From contig NC_061073.1 of NCBI RefSeq assembly GCF_021917145.1, positions 6,491,485-6,555,484 of the forward strand: a stretch of DNA of 64,000 nt, in the 5' to 3' direction. Numbering within the stretch: position 1 is the stretch's first letter; each line of letters starts with the position of its first letter. This document shows, in pieces, positions 51,201 to 63,654 of this stretch. The notes beneath the pieces were generated by a model. The model was not told the origin of the DNA, did not search any database, and saw only the letters and a program-made list of their open reading frames with translations. Position numbers and translations under genes: made by a program. Source of the stretch: Hypomesus transpacificus. Taxonomy: Eukaryota > Chordata > Actinopteri > Osmeriformes > Osmeridae.

Positions 51201-53263
51201 CAACATACAGATGACAACCTATTACTGTAAGAGTCAAACTAAATCGGGTTCAACGTCACCCCTCGTCTCAGTCAACCACATATAGCAGTCAGTGACAACG
51301 GATCAGATCATGCCACACCACCACCAACATACAAGGCACACGTGGCTGGAGACAGGGCGGGACACTGTAGGAATATGTTTGATATATAGTTGGACTGAAT
51401 AACAACCTAATATATCAAACATATCAGACAGAGGCCTGCAGAGAAGGGTTCCAGGTCTACAACGTCTCAAGAAGATGGGGGAAGGAGGAGAGTGATGCAT
51501 GCTGGGAAGGGGAGAGGCTCCTCTATGTCTATGGGGTTAGGGGTACTCACAGGGGAACTAAGAGACACGGAAGGATGGAAGCGGGAGGAGAGGTAGAACG
51601 AGGAGTTTGATTATATAGGCATTCAGAATCTGATCATTGACAGAAACATCTAGAAGACCCACTGGACATGGCTTTACAAATGATGAACTGCAATTAAACT
51701 AGATACTTTTTAATTTCTAGTTTAATCATGCTACAGTCCAACTGTACATGTTGCTAGGAAATCATCCTGCCTATTACGTGTCAAACAAGGAAAGTCTTGA
51801 GGTAGGAGAGACAAACTGAAGACATACAGGATGCACCATTCCATCAGATCACTAGGGGGCGTAAAGAAGCAAAGCTACATCTTCATTCCACTCACAAGCG
51901 GTGAGCCTTGCTTCAATATGTCTAACAGAGGATCAAGAAAGGGGGATTTCCAGCCATGTTCAGTTCTTGTTGAAGCTGGGGAGAGGGACTACGTCTGAGC
52001 AGTATTACAACCAGTGGATCATAACTGGGACGACCACAACAGGAAGATAGTTGGTATTGCACATACTTCAGTAAGAAATTCCACGCACCCATTTGACCTC
52101 CTGGTATTTTATCAGTATTCATATACCACATTAAATGCTTTAAAAAAAGCTGTTTCACTTCAGTCTAAAAACAAAGGAATAATGAAATAAAATGAAGGAA
52201 ATAGGTTCAACAAAACGAATGACCTCTGCCTCAACTAGGGGTGCAGACAGATCATCACAAATTTGAACACACTCCAACATAAGCTATGCTATGTAATTGT
52301 CTCCTGGCAACATGCCTCAAAAATGATCTCTAAAAAAACCAAACCAGATTACTCCCTTGATTACATTTTCCAATGACCATACATTGAGAAAACACTCAAA
52401 AAATCATTAGGTACTCTCCCTGAGTCTCTCTCTCTGTTGACCGTATGACTGGTACAGTTTCAGTGTTCCCCCCTCTTCTTTTCAACTCGTCACTAAAGCT
52501 AAGAGCAGCTCTTCCTCTGTAGCACACAGTATTGACATCCTGTCTCCTTGATCTGTCGCTGGGTGGGTCCTCCAGGCTCAGATCTGATTAGTGAGGCCAA
52601 GGAAGGAAGGAAGGAGGGAGGGCTGAGAGGAACACTCCTACCTTGGGCTTGGCTCTGGGCTTCAGCTGCTCCAGTTTCTTGGCTGCAGCCTCGATGGAGG
52701 CAGCAGCTCCCAGTAGCTCGGTTTCAGCGATCACGGTGGGGTCCTCGGTGTCCACCCAGTCTGATCCTAGAACACACCCAGGAAGAGACATCACTCAACT
52801 AGTCGCAACGACACCCGCACACACCAGGCTTCAGTTACATCCTTTCCCCTGACCCTTATAACAGAACGGATATTACAGCACATACCGATTGTAGTTGTTA
52901 CATATTGCAGTATTGTAGCAGCCAACATAGTATGGAATACAATGTCAAAATCACAGCTGACACCACAAGATCATTAGGACACCAGCGCTACTGCGCTAGT
53001 TATCCACATGGCAAATTGCCTGTGTAGAGATTGTAACGCCTCAAACTTAAGTAAGGTTAAATGAAAGAAAACAAGAAGTGCACTTTTGATGGATCATTGT
53101 CACTCTTTATAGGTTTTAAATTGGTCATAAAGGGGGGCTTTTGGGAAACAGCTTGGAGAAGCAGATGGAACGATGTTTTTGGTGGATTATGTTAAACCCT
53201 GGGGATATCTGCCAGGGCCCCACCGTCCCCTCCCAACACCCCTCCCATCCCCACACACTTCTC

Positions 53264-53306
<43 letters not shown>

Positions 53307-56300
53307 AGCCTATGAAAGGTGATCTCCAAAAACAAAACACACAATCATCTCCCACTTACCCCCATCTGAGGCCAGAGAGAAAAAAAAAAGAAAGAGAAAA
53401 ACAAGAGGCATTAGAGAGGTGAACTGGATAGCCCCAATGGGTCTCTGACTACACTCTGAAATTCAATTTGCACCCAAATGCTATATTACTGCTGTCCAAA
53501 ACTCCTTCAGGCAACATTCCGGGCATATGTGGGAACCTTCACTATGGTCATTTGGCCAATTTACACTGAAAATAACTCTACAGTACATTATCAATATATA
53601 GAAGTGACTCTCATGAACAGTGTTTTGTCCTGGACAAAGTTTTCTGTGGCACATTCACTTACAGGTATTACCCATTCAAAAGCAGATTAGTCCATAACAT
53701 ACTATAAATCAGCATCCCCAAATTATTCTAGCTATGAGCGTGCGCTTAAAAAGAAGTTTGGAAATGAATTGTCTGGTGAAGTGTTCTATACAATGTGCTG
53801 CTCTGCATGAAGGTCTGTGTGTCTGGGGGGGTTGGGGGGGGGGGGGTGTCTGTGCAAGGTCCTTGTATGTGAAGCGACCTTACCCTTCATGGCCTCAGCA
53901 GTCTGGATCAGCTCTGTCACACACCCTGCTACACGCTTGGAGTGTATTGCCAGCTGCTGCTTCTGCTCCACAGTGGGCTTCAAGAGCACCTGGAGACACA
54001 CACAGACACTCACCTTCAGCAAGGCTCCAAACTACGTGTCTATCCCTGGATTCAACACTATCATTGCGTGTATTATCTCACCTGCAGCACCTCCTCCAGC
54101 AGGGCTAGGTAACCTGCAGTGCACTCTGACCCATAGCGCAGAGCCTTGCTCCTCACCTCCTCACTCACCTCTGGGTGACTGGTTGCTTGCTGGGGAGAAC
54201 AGACCACACAAAAAAACTCTGTTAAACACCGGAGGCAAGTTCAGCCCCAAGGAGCATTTTCTGCCTGGTGCCTTTCAATCCTTCACAACACCTTAGGGAG
54301 CCATCTGACAAATGCAATATCAGTAAATATCACAGCAGTATAAGTACAAAAATAAAATCGATCAACTTTTTATCCTTCTCATACATCAACTGTCAGTGAT
54401 GTAATAGATTACTTTGTAACTAAGGCTCCACAATATTCCAGCGTTAGTGAGCTACTCTGCCCCAGCACCAGTAACACCCTGCTGCCCTACAGTCTATTGT
54501 CCTGCCCTGTCCTGGTGCTGTGGCCCCGGCTTTGCCGCTCTGGCAGGATTAGCACCTTGCAGGTGGTCAGCATGTCGGAGATGGCTTTGCGGCTCAGGTT
54601 GGCGGTGGCGATAACGTCTTCCTGCTGGGCAGAGTTTCCTGCCGCAACCGCCTTGGCCGTTGCTGTGGTGATGCCCTTTGTCATGCGGATGAACTCCTCG
54701 GGCGTGGTGGACTTGTCAGGGACGTCCTTGGAATGGAACATCTGTGAATGTGTGTGTGTGTGTGTGTGGGGGGGGGGGGGGGCGGGAGAGGGGTGGAGGG
54801 GGGGTGGAGGGAGGAAGGGAGGGAAGGGGGAAAGGAAAAAAGGAAAGAGGGAGGAGGGAAGAGAATGATGAAGGGAAGGGAGGGGACTTGGTGAGACCGT
54901 TCAGACAGATATCAGGGCTGTGCCATTGCTGAACCGTTACTAAACAGCATACAACCAAATGGAGGGAGCGGGGGGGGGGGGGGGGGGGGGGGGGGGGGTA
55001 CATAGCCATTGTGAGAATGAACAAGCGAGGTTGACACGTTTCCCAGTGTTATTGATGCCCCTGTAATGGGGAGTTAAGTGTGCTGTGTTTGCTCTGGTGT
55101 GTTCCTATGCCTGTGCAAAGCCTGCTGTGGTCCTGGAGGGACTCTGATAAGGATTAGCAGTAAATCACAAGGAAAACAAGCTGATGAAAACTTCTCCTCT
55201 GCTTTACTGACCACCTCCCCTTCCCCCAACCCCCACCACATTTTTTGCACCACAGCCCCATGATAAGACAGTCAGAGTCAGGACGGAGTCAGGTGGCTGA
55301 GCGGTGAGGGAGTTGGGCTAGTAATCTGAAGGTTGCCAGTTCGATTCCCGGTCGGTGCACATGACGTTGTGTCCTTGGGCAAGGCACTTCACCCTACTTG
55401 CCTCGGGGAGAATGTCCCTGTACTTACTGTAAGTCCCTCTGGATAAGAGCGTCTGCTAAATGACTAAATGTAAATGTAATGTAATAAGACAGTGAAAATT
55501 ACAGCATGGATTGTTTGGGATGAGCAGGAGAGAGCGATGAGGGTTGAACCCAAACCAGTGTCCAAAATCGTCCAAACGGTTAAGAACGGTTAAGCATTAG
55601 AGCCGGCTGCGACCAGCTATGAAGCCCTGTGCGCCCTCTCCAGCGACTCACAAGGGATGGAACAGTTGAGCCCATCTGGGGATCTTACCGTCAACTCCTG
55701 CTTGATACACTCGATGGTGGCCTCCAGCGCCCTGGTCCCGCGAGTGGCTTCATCCTCTACCGCCTTCACTGTCTTCAGCAGCGACGTCACATTGGTCACC
55801 ATGACCTGTCACACACACGGAGGAAGAGAGGGAGGGGAGAGAGGGAGAGATTTATGTAATATTTATAGAAAGTGAGTGAAGTGTTAAGGACAAACAGAGA
55901 GAGAAAACAGGCCAGAAGATGGTGCTATCTACCCCGACAAGCATAAACCAGGATGGGCTAGACCGCCTAGTGCAACTGCTGTAGTTTTACCAACAATGTA
56001 TAACATGGTAGTAAGTCGTCATAGTTCTAATGCTTAGCACCTGCCATACCCAGCTCTGGATCAGGGGGCAGATTGTGTCAAGCAGAGCTGAGCATATTTC
56101 AGCAAGGTGATCACCAGGGGTTTGAAAGTGTGTCCCAAGAGGAGGTCACCATATGTCTGGAGGAATGAGAATAATCTGTCAACATATGCAGGTTCCATGG
56201 GTGGTCCTACCTCCACTGAAGGAGTGAGTGAAAGAAGCCTTATGCAGTGTAACAGAAGAGTAATGCATGTTCAGTGAAAAGAGGGAGGTAGCTGAACCGA

Positions 56301-59300
56301 AAAAAGCCTTTGAAGCTCTCATTCTGGAGTGCATGTGATGGTGGGAGTAGAGCCCAGCCAGAAAGGGCTTCGATCAGCGCTCACATCGAGGGTTAGGGCA
56401 GGGGGACCTGTGAGGTATCCTGCCATGACTGGGCTCCAGTATTTATAGATGAACTGTACACAGTGTGACAATGTATAGGGACGTGGACAGTGAGTGGCAG
56501 TAGAAAGGACAGGTTTAGCTGTGCCTTGGAAAACACCAGAGTCAGCTGCTGACCCGAGCGTCTGACAGATAAGGAGCCTGTCCAGTCAAGCGCACATGCA
56601 CGCATGCGCACGCACGCACAAACACACACAAACTCTGATACCAATCTCAATGACTGGGACATTGGCACATAGAGAGGCAGAAAGAGTGCCAAACTCAAAC
56701 ACAGCGATAAGAAGTGTCATTTCCTGTTAGAGACGGAACACTACTCTGGGCTGTAGAGATTGTGGTACTGCAACACTCCCAGCTGGGAAGCTGTGACAGA
56801 ATAGAATGCCCCTGCGTATCTCTGAGACGTATCTGTGCGGGCCCAGCCCTTTATGCTGGCTCCATAAACCTTACCTTGGCAGCGCTCTTCAGCTGGTACA
56901 TGGATGGATCATCTGCCGGCTTGCCTGAAGCACACTTGGTGGCGCCAATGAGCTCAGCTAAAGCCTTGGCCACATCCCTGACCGCATTTATCAGAACCAC
57001 CTGGGGACAGAGACAGGGGAGAGGGATAGGGGGAGGGAGATAGGGGAGAGATAGAGGAGGGAGAGGGGTGGTGTGGGAATGTGTCCAAAATGATACAACA
57101 CAATGGCCAGCGCAGGAGTTTACCAGAGCCACCGGAGGACTGGATTTAACACAGGAAGACCTATCACTCTCACCCGGAGGTATCACACTACTGAGGAAGT
57201 GGGGAAGAGAGAGAGAGGCCCATAGAGGGGAGACAAGTCTGTAGTGTGTGTGTGTCAAAGGATGCAACCACAAATAAAAGCTAACTGTAATACATGACAG
57301 ATACATAAGTAAAGTATAAAGTCCCAGGCGAAGCTGTATCTTATGTTTCCATTTGGAGCAGGGCCGGTTCGGGGGAGGGGTTCACCTGTGTTTTGTTGAG
57401 TGCTTTCAGTTCTTGTTTGTCTTATCGTGTCCACATGTGTCTTGTTTGGTTCTTTGTATTTAGGTTCCTGTTTTGTGTCCAGTCTTTGTCTTGACCTTAC
57501 CGTTGTTACTGTACCCTTGTTTCCCTATTATCAAGAATAAACCCTTGTTTTGATGTTCTACCTGGCTACCTCTCCTACGTTTGGGTCTTAACCCACCACA
57601 CACCGTAACATTTTGAATAATTTGAAACATGGTATTTTGCCTGTTAATGCTTGCAATGCAGTGAAGAACTATACGACAACAATGTTTAATGTAAGTGGTC
57701 CCTCTAACAGTACAACTGGTCCCAGCTGTCCCTTCCCAGTTCAAATGGTCTAGATTAGAACCTCCCCTGATTTGGAGACATACACATATATGTTGTAGCA
57801 AACCAGGGGAAACAGACCAGCAAATCCGGAACAGAGGGCGGGTCCATAGGCTTAGATTAGGGGAGGTGATAGAAGGAGTCTATCTGCCTGTGCTGCAGTC
57901 ACTTGGCACATGGCCCTGGTCACACCTGCAGCACATCAGGTGATCAAGGGAGGGAGCCAGCCCAGGGCCAAATGGAAAAGCAAAGGACCAGAGAGACAAC
58001 CCTGGAGGAGTGTTGTTCAGCAAAGAGACTGGCTGGAAAAGACTGACCTCTCACTCTGCTTTTAACCCCCACAGGACCACACCCCATGAAGGCCAACAGA
58101 CCCCGGACGGGAAAAATCCTGATTTAAAGTTTGTCCCACTAACCTTACCCTGAGATCCCCAGAGCCAAATGTCTCTTGAGTCCTATTTCATTGTGAATCG
58201 GGCCTTCAAGTCCCCTGGGTTGCTACAATGTGAATAGCCTTCCAGTGTTCCATCCAGGACTGAGCCCATCTGGGTGTCCTTACCTGGGTCTCAGGGTCAT
58301 CGGAGCCCATGCTGGTGGCCCCCAGTTTGACCACATCAGTGAGCTGGGTGATGGTCTTCGCAGAGGACTGGGCGGCCTGAGCCAGTCTTTCCTGACTGGA
58401 GGCTGCCCCTGCCACCAGCAGCTTGGTGTCCTCCACCAGAGCCTTGGCTGTCTTCAGGATGCTCTCCCTGTGGACACACCACACACTCTCCCTCAGACAC
58501 ACACGCATGCATTCTACATACTGCCCTGCTCTGCTAACCTCCAGAGTTGGGAGCTGCCTTGAGTGTTGCGTCGACGAGGTAAGCTCTCCTGACCTTCAGT
58601 TGGACAATGTATTGAGGGCAGTAGACGCCTCATCTGTTGATGGGCAGGGAACTGAACCAGTGGGACTTTCGAGACAGGGGCCTGCCTCGAGTGCCTCACC
58701 TGTGGTCAGCGAAGGACTCCTCGTTGTCAGGGTCGAGTGTTCCGGCTGAGGCGAACATGATGGTGGTGTCCAGGTCTGCGATGATGCCGGACACGGCGCT
58801 GGCTGCAGTGATGCAGGCCTGGGTGCCCTTGTTACCAGCCTGCAGGGCTGACAACACCATAGACACCTGTGTGGGAGATGGAAACACACACACACACACT
58901 GCCTCAACACCCTGCATAACAATAACACACAATGAGCAAACAGACCACATTCTAATTGTCCTTGGCCTGATGTTCTCATGTTTGTTTGAGTTCAGATTTA
59001 TGAACTCTCATTAAATCTGAGCTCAACGTTAATATGCCAGGCAGGAAGAGTATGAAGGCAATAGGCTAAAAGGACAGGAGGTGAAGCAGCAGGAGAGAGT
59101 GGAGAGATAGAGAGAGCAATTGAGAGAGACCTGCAGACAGACAGAAAGACAGACAGACCCACTGATAGAGAAACATACATCAACAGAGTAACATAGCCGA
59201 AGAGACTGAGATAAGAGTGAGAGAGATAAAGAGAACGAGAAAATTTAAGAGACAAAGACAAAGGGGCGTAACAATGAATTAGCCCTGGGCCTACTGCTTC

Positions 59301-62300
59301 GGCATAAATACGGTACATGAAGCCCAAGAGTCTGACTCTGCCTCTCTGCAAGCTCCCGATCTGCACGTCTGCCGCCCTCGCTAACAAATGAACTGCCACG
59401 GGAGCTGTATTCAGATGAGGCGGAGGGTTCAGCTTCCATATGCAGTGAGACACACATTATACCAGCCTAATATAAGCCCTGAACCCAATCAGGCAGGAGC
59501 AATATGAGATCAATGTGAATACAGAGTTCCAGTATCTACTGCTAGGATCATGGAGGAGGCGCGTGACTGATTGGTCCTTGCTGCTTGCTACTGTCCATTG
59601 ACAGTACGTGTTGGTGTCGATATGAACTCATGTAGTTGTTAGTGGTAACAAGTATTCTCGGCTGTAACTACTGCTACTTGTGTAACATGAGCTGTTAGCA
59701 TCAACAGTGCAGCAAGCCAAACATGTGTTTTGACACATTAGTGCACTGTTCTCCTATTAAACCCCAGCGCTTAGACTCAGGGATTACAGCTTCCACACGC
59801 AGTTCACAAGTACATCTTAAAGAACTCTGTATTATAAGCTTTTGCCCTGGGAACTGACTTTAAGCAGCTGCCCTTTCACCTCAACAATGTACACTCCTAC
59901 GTTCCTCCTATCTGTACATACACAAACAACAAAGGACTGGGAGCGGAGGTTGGGAGGGTAAAGAGTCCTGCCCACACACACACACACACTCAGCAGGGAG
60001 CAGCAAGTGCTATAACAGTCTCTCGTCGACTGGCCTACCTTCTCGGTGACGGCACGGGCGCACTCGATGAGCTCCCTCTTGGAGAAGCTGTCTGTGGGGC
60101 TGACCTGCAGGGCCCCTGCCTTCTGCACCAGGTAGATACAGCCGTGGCCAAGCTCCTGCACACGAGTCTTGATCTGGAACCCCACCTGGAAAAAACAGTC
60201 AGCCGGCCAGTCAATGAGTTGTGGAGTCCGACAGACAGTCAAGTAGCTGGCCAATCCACCTCCGCACAGCTCCGTACTGCTAACATCTATCTTCTCCATC
60301 CACATGCCACATAGTAGACTGTCTGCCTCATAGCAACCAGAGGGACAAAATGCTGGCTTTCAGAAGCTTGAGGAGAGCGACCGATGGCACTACACCTTTA
60401 ATTTCCTGACACACAGATTCATGGGTGGGTGGTACTTCATTATGAGCATCACTACAGGCTTTTAAGCTTGTGGGGGTACGATGTTGCCATGGTAGCCAGA
60501 ATTTCCAGCAGCCAGTTATGTAAAGGGTATTGATAAGAGTGTGCAATGGTTATCAGGCTGTGTTTCCATACATCCCTGTGTCCTCTTAGGGGAGCTTTGA
60601 GGGCAGACTACACGGGTGTGGAGGGAGGGAGGATGGAGAGGCGCAAAAGCCTCCCTGCTGAATTTCTCACCGTCAGGAAATATCCTATCAAAGGACCCCA
60701 CCCCAGGTTGTGTGTATCTGCAAATTTACATTTACATTTAGTCATTTAGCAGACGCTCTTATCCAGAGCGACTTACATTAAGTACAGGGACATTCCCCCC
60801 GAGGCAAGTAGGGTGAAGTGCCTTGCCCAAGGACACAGCGTCATTTGGCAGGGAATCGATCCGGCAACCTTCTGATTTCTAGCCCGACTCCCTCACCGCT
60901 CAGCCATCTGACTCCCCCTATCTATGTGTTTAGCAAATCTATGTGTTTACTTCACAAACAAATGCAAATCAATTTAGTTGCCAACATTTCGGACTTGAGT
61001 GAGGTGGGACCCTGAGGTAATGTATATCTGTAGATCTCACAAACAAAGAATCCATGATGTCGACTGAGGGGGGTCGACCTCTCACCTCCTCTGGCTCAGC
61101 CATAGCGGCCGCCAGGTGTCCTTGATGGGCTAGCTGGCCGTAGTCAACCGTCACTTGGGAGGCCAGTCCACCAAGCTCTTCTGGACACGTCACAGACTTA
61201 GTCATCTGGAGCAGGGCACAAACACAGATACTGCAAGGTCACAGAACAAGCCTATGGATATGTAATGTAATGTATTAGGAATTACAATAAAGACCAGTAA
61301 TCACACTGAGGTGAGTTTGAGGTGGAGCGATTGAGGTGTGTTGTGTGCTCACCATCTCCTGTGCGGTAATGGCAATGGCCTTGGAGAATTTCACCATGGT
61401 GGTCTGGTAGTCTACAAAGGTTCCATCTGGCTCTGGGGGAGTTCCTTCTCCAAGCTGTCAAGGCCAAATAGCTTATTTTAATCAGCATTCCATCAACAAT
61501 ACATAAGCATTCTGGATTTCTTGATTCTGGAGCAGGACAAAGCCAATTAATTTGCTCTGATTGCTATGACATCAAACAATTAGATGTAATATACACAAAA
61601 TTCAAAATGTATTACTTCTTCCACATATTCCACATTTTCTGAATGACACTCCATAGTATTAAAGTGGTGAAGCCGTGCCCTGGATCATGCTGATGAATAG
61701 GACTTTATCTACTGTTGGAACTGTAGGAATGGATGCTGTGTTCTCATAATTCCAGCTCAGCTTGCTTGCCAATCAAAGTTTCATTGAAGACTCTAATTAC
61801 CTTAAAACTCTGAAATCAAAGCTTTTGAAGCTTTTCACAAACCCTAAACCAACACATAAAACATTGTTTCTTTGTTTTAATAAAAGTGATAGATTACATT
61901 AATCAAATGTGAAATTAGCATAATTCCAGTGCCCAGGCTGACCTTGTGTTGATCTATGCATCTGACAATAAAATACTTTAACTTTAACTTCTTTATTATA
62001 AGAGGTTCCGCCCCAGACAAAGACAGATCATTGGAGGAGGCAGAGTGACAGCTGACATCACTGGTGTATTGGGCCTATCACTTCTCATCGATCATATCTG
62101 ACTAATGAGTCTCAGCTGGAGGGACACTTCTCTTGGACAACTAGCAATAGGCCACAATCCACACACACACACGCATGCACACATACACACAGCTCACCCT
62201 GCCCATGGCCTCAGCAATGGACTCCACCATACCCCCCACCATGCCACCCTCGCTGGCCGCTTCATTCAAGGTCACCATGATGTCATCCACTGCCTCCCTC

Positions 62301-63654
62301 ATCAGCTGAGCAGCTTCAGCAATAGCATCATGGGTGTGGGCCGCCTAAGTATACAGACACACATACCCAGATCAGCATTGAACATGACATGGAAACACTC
62401 TCCTCATCATCATCATCATCATCATCATCATAAATAATCGATTTTATTTGGGGGATGCCTTTGAAGAACACATTCAACGACATCTTATATAAAATAGGCC
62501 TTTATAGGTTGTCATGGCTCTAGGCTAATCAGCCTCCTTCCCCCTTTGTATGGGGAGGGGGACGGAGTGTTATTGTGGCTGCTCATGACCTCATTACAGT
62601 TATAATCTCCATTTAAACCTTGTTTGTTCCTCTTTGTCAGATTGTTTTGTAGAACTCCAGTGACTGCCAGGTTGGTGTCAGACTCCTAATGTCTGGATTA
62701 TTATCTGGAATATCCCAGAGCATTTCGTTTATTTGCACTTGTTTTTTTAAGATAACTTAGAGCTTTCAATATTTTGTGATATGTTTACCAGTTTGGAATC
62801 CTTGTTTTTGTTCTCTTGGAGACTTGATTAAAGAACTGTTATTTTTTACATCCTCTGCATGTGATTCCTTCCACTCCCCCTGACATAGGTAAGTTAACTG
62901 TATAGGCGAGTTAATGAGTTAAATGGTCTATTTATGAGAGAAATAGAGCATTGAATGCTAGAACATTCCACGTCAACAGGCCATAACAACTACCCAACGC
63001 TCGTTGTGTTTGAGTGGTGTACCTTCGGGTTACCCCCTCCCTCCTTGGCAGCATAGAGCATCTGCAGGGCAGACTCTGACAGGGTCTTGGTCTGGTCCAG
63101 GATGGTCATTTGTTGCTGGTGGTCGAGAAGCCTGGACGCCAGACCAACCGACGCCACGATGAGAGGTTCAAAGTAGCTGGCCAGCTGGGTCACCTGCGAG
63201 AGGAAGAGGCCCTGGTGTGAGACGCTGGGATAATAGGTCGACTGCTTCGGAGAAAACTGGTAGTGGATGAGGCCCGCAGAGGCGGCGAGAGGAAACAGAC
63301 AGACTAATACCTTGTGTCCCAGCTGGGCGGCTTCCCCTCTGGCTGCCGTGGCGATGGGATCGATGAGATGGCCAATCTCCTGCACGGAGGATGTCAGCTG
63401 TTCCTGCAGAGCCTGGTGGAAACGGCAATAACAGCAACAAAAGAAATGGAACAAGGCTCTCAATGGAAACCTCGTATCCCAGAAGCAATGACAGGGCTTT
63501 GAGCATTAGAACCGACTGTACCTCAGAGGAGATGTCATCTCTACAGGGAAGGCTCTGACCCACAGCTGCTAGTGAGGCCTGTTCAATGTCCCGGATGCAC
63601 TTGTTGATGTTGTCGATGGAGTAGTCACACTGCTTTTGCCCTGGCGCCTTGTCC
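45094..63654 (-). CDS. tln2: Talin-2, C-terminal 888 residues in 20 exons (partial at right edge)
   Basis: Talin-2 links integrins to actin and recruits vinculin. Exons in transcript order: 63522-63654, 63311-63412, 63023-63193, 62198-62344, 61353-61454, 61086-61205, 60039-60185, 58700-58866, 58284-58467, 56875-57000, 55689-55805, 54556-54741, 54082-54189, 53884-53989, 52642-52766, 47077-47202, 46906-46968, 46252-46434, 46002-46127, 45094-45222. Phases join without a break over 2668 bases. The residues correspond to about 1655-2542 of human TLN2: late rod helical bundles, the R13 I/LWEQ actin-binding domain, and the dimerisation helix. The end FLPTELREDES fits talin-2 better than talin-1. Upstream exons lie beyond the window. 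The 5.4-kb intron 47203-52641 holds mir-190a and nested transposons. I cannot tell which duplicate (tln2a or tln2b) this is. Confidence 0.96.
45229..45408. repeat. Polypurine/polypyrimidine tract before the last tln2 exon
   Basis: About 180 bases are nearly all A/G on the plus strand, in GGGGAGG/GAGGAGG-like units. On the tln2 coding strand this is an extended pyrimidine tract ending in the acceptor CTCAG. Confidence 0.9.
46468..46835. repeat. L2-type tail interrupted by a 289-bp insertion
   Basis: GTCGCTTTGGA at 46491-46501 and TTGGATAAAAGTGACTGCTA from 46791 are two halves of one L2/SINE-type tail. Between them lies 46502-46790, flanked by TTGGA on both sides. The insert starts CATGGGCTGAAATCCCGGG and has C-run/G-run segments; I cannot classify it. 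It lies in the tln2 intron between 46435 and 46905. Confidence 0.55.
48688..48918. repeat. Tandem C-run repeat array, left arm
   Basis: Three copies of a block starting GAGTCAACTCCCCCCAAATC (about 48711, 48781, 48855; spacing 70 and about 74), separated alternately by ATGAAAATACTCC and ACAAAAACGCGCTC linkers. Confidence 0.92.
49727..49965. repeat. Tandem G-run repeat array, right arm
   Basis: Inverted counterpart of the left array with the same linkers in mirrored order. Runs of six to ten G recur about every 20-30 bases, which would allow G-quadruplex formation on the plus strand. Confidence 0.92.
50314..50562 (+). pseudogene. BED zinc-finger remnant of a hAT transposase
   Basis: The frame encodes NVICVFCRRELSYHRSTSSL then KYHLMAKHTADA, giving Cys-x2-Cys and His-x4-His spacing of a BED finger, then stops after about 80 residues. 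The sequence upstream of the finger is in a different frame, indicating a frameshift. No RNase H-like domain or hAT dimerisation region follows. Confidence 0.75.
51356..51440 (-). ncRNA. mir190a: mir-190a precursor in tln2 intron
   Basis: The minus strand reads TGCAGGCCTCTGTCTGATAT at the 5' side. The 22-base arm at 51405-51426 is the miR-190a-5p sequence as I know it, beginning TGATATGTTTGATATATTAG. The opposite arm at 51369-51389 (CTATATATCAAACATATTCC) pairs with it around a short loop near 51390-51404. Human MIR190A also lies in a TLN2 intron on the same strand, so position and orientation agree. It probably comes from the tln2 primary transcript and is processed by Drosha and Dicer. Confidence 0.97.
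53266..53305. repeat. C40 homopolymer
   Basis: About 40 consecutive C bases in the tln2 intron between 52767 and 53883. True length is uncertain in any assembly. Confidence 0.95.
54742..54900. repeat. GT/G-run/purine tract upstream of a tln2 acceptor
   Basis: (TG)n, then a G15 run, then G/A-rich sequence. On the tln2 strand it is a 150-base pyrimidine-rich lead into the exon at 54556-54741. Confidence 0.85.
54970..54998. repeat. G29 homopolymer
   Basis: An uninterrupted G run in a tln2 intron. Confidence 0.95.
55273..55483 (+). mobile_element. Full-length tRNA-derived SINE with L2-like tail
   Basis: The head has RNA polymerase III boxes: A-box-like TGGCTGAGCGGTGAGGG and B-box GGTTGCCAGTTCGATTCC. 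A body with CCTTGGGCAAGGCACTTCAC follows, then the tail CTGGATAAGAGCGTCTGCTA with ATGTAA repeats. A 10-base direct repeat, ATAAGACAGT, flanks it at 55263-55272 and 55484-55493. The tail matches the end of the L2 copy at 17.27 kb, implying mobilisation by L2 enzymes. I do not assign a family name. Confidence 0.9.
57320..57610 (+). repeat. Possible LTR fragment or solo LTR
   Basis: The stretch is T-rich, has a poly-A-signal-like AATAAA in CAAGAATAAACCC, and ends GGGTCTTAACCCACCACACA then CCGTAACA, like many fish Gypsy-type LTR ends. The 5' end and a target duplication could not be fixed. Confidence 0.35.
60725..60917 (-). mobile_element. Near full-length SINE, reverse orientation
   Basis: Same family as 55273-55483. 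It reads from the tail (TTTAGCAGACGCTCTTATCC) to the tRNA-like head ending near CCGCTCAGCCATCTGACTCC. It lies in the tln2 intron between 60186 and 61085. Confidence 0.9.
62404..62431. repeat. (CAT)n microsatellite
   Basis: Nine ATC/CAT units in the tln2 intron just upstream of the exon at 62198-62344. The His-run frame is an artefact. Confidence 0.9.
62500..62885 (+). repeat. Possible second LTR-like fragment
   Basis: A run ending in GATTAAAGAACTGTTATTTT and later CCACTCCCCCTGACATA resembles the 3' half of fish LTRs. No internal retrovirus-like coding sequence is present and the borders are unknown. Confidence 0.25.

Noticed and set aside
55285..55360. A true tRNA gene
   Set aside because: The A- and B-box-like region is the head of a SINE with a 10-bp target duplication and an L2 tail; it does not fold as a complete tRNA.
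62105..62437. His-rich protein on the plus strand
   Set aside because: It is antisense to a tln2 exon and ends in a CAT microsatellite.
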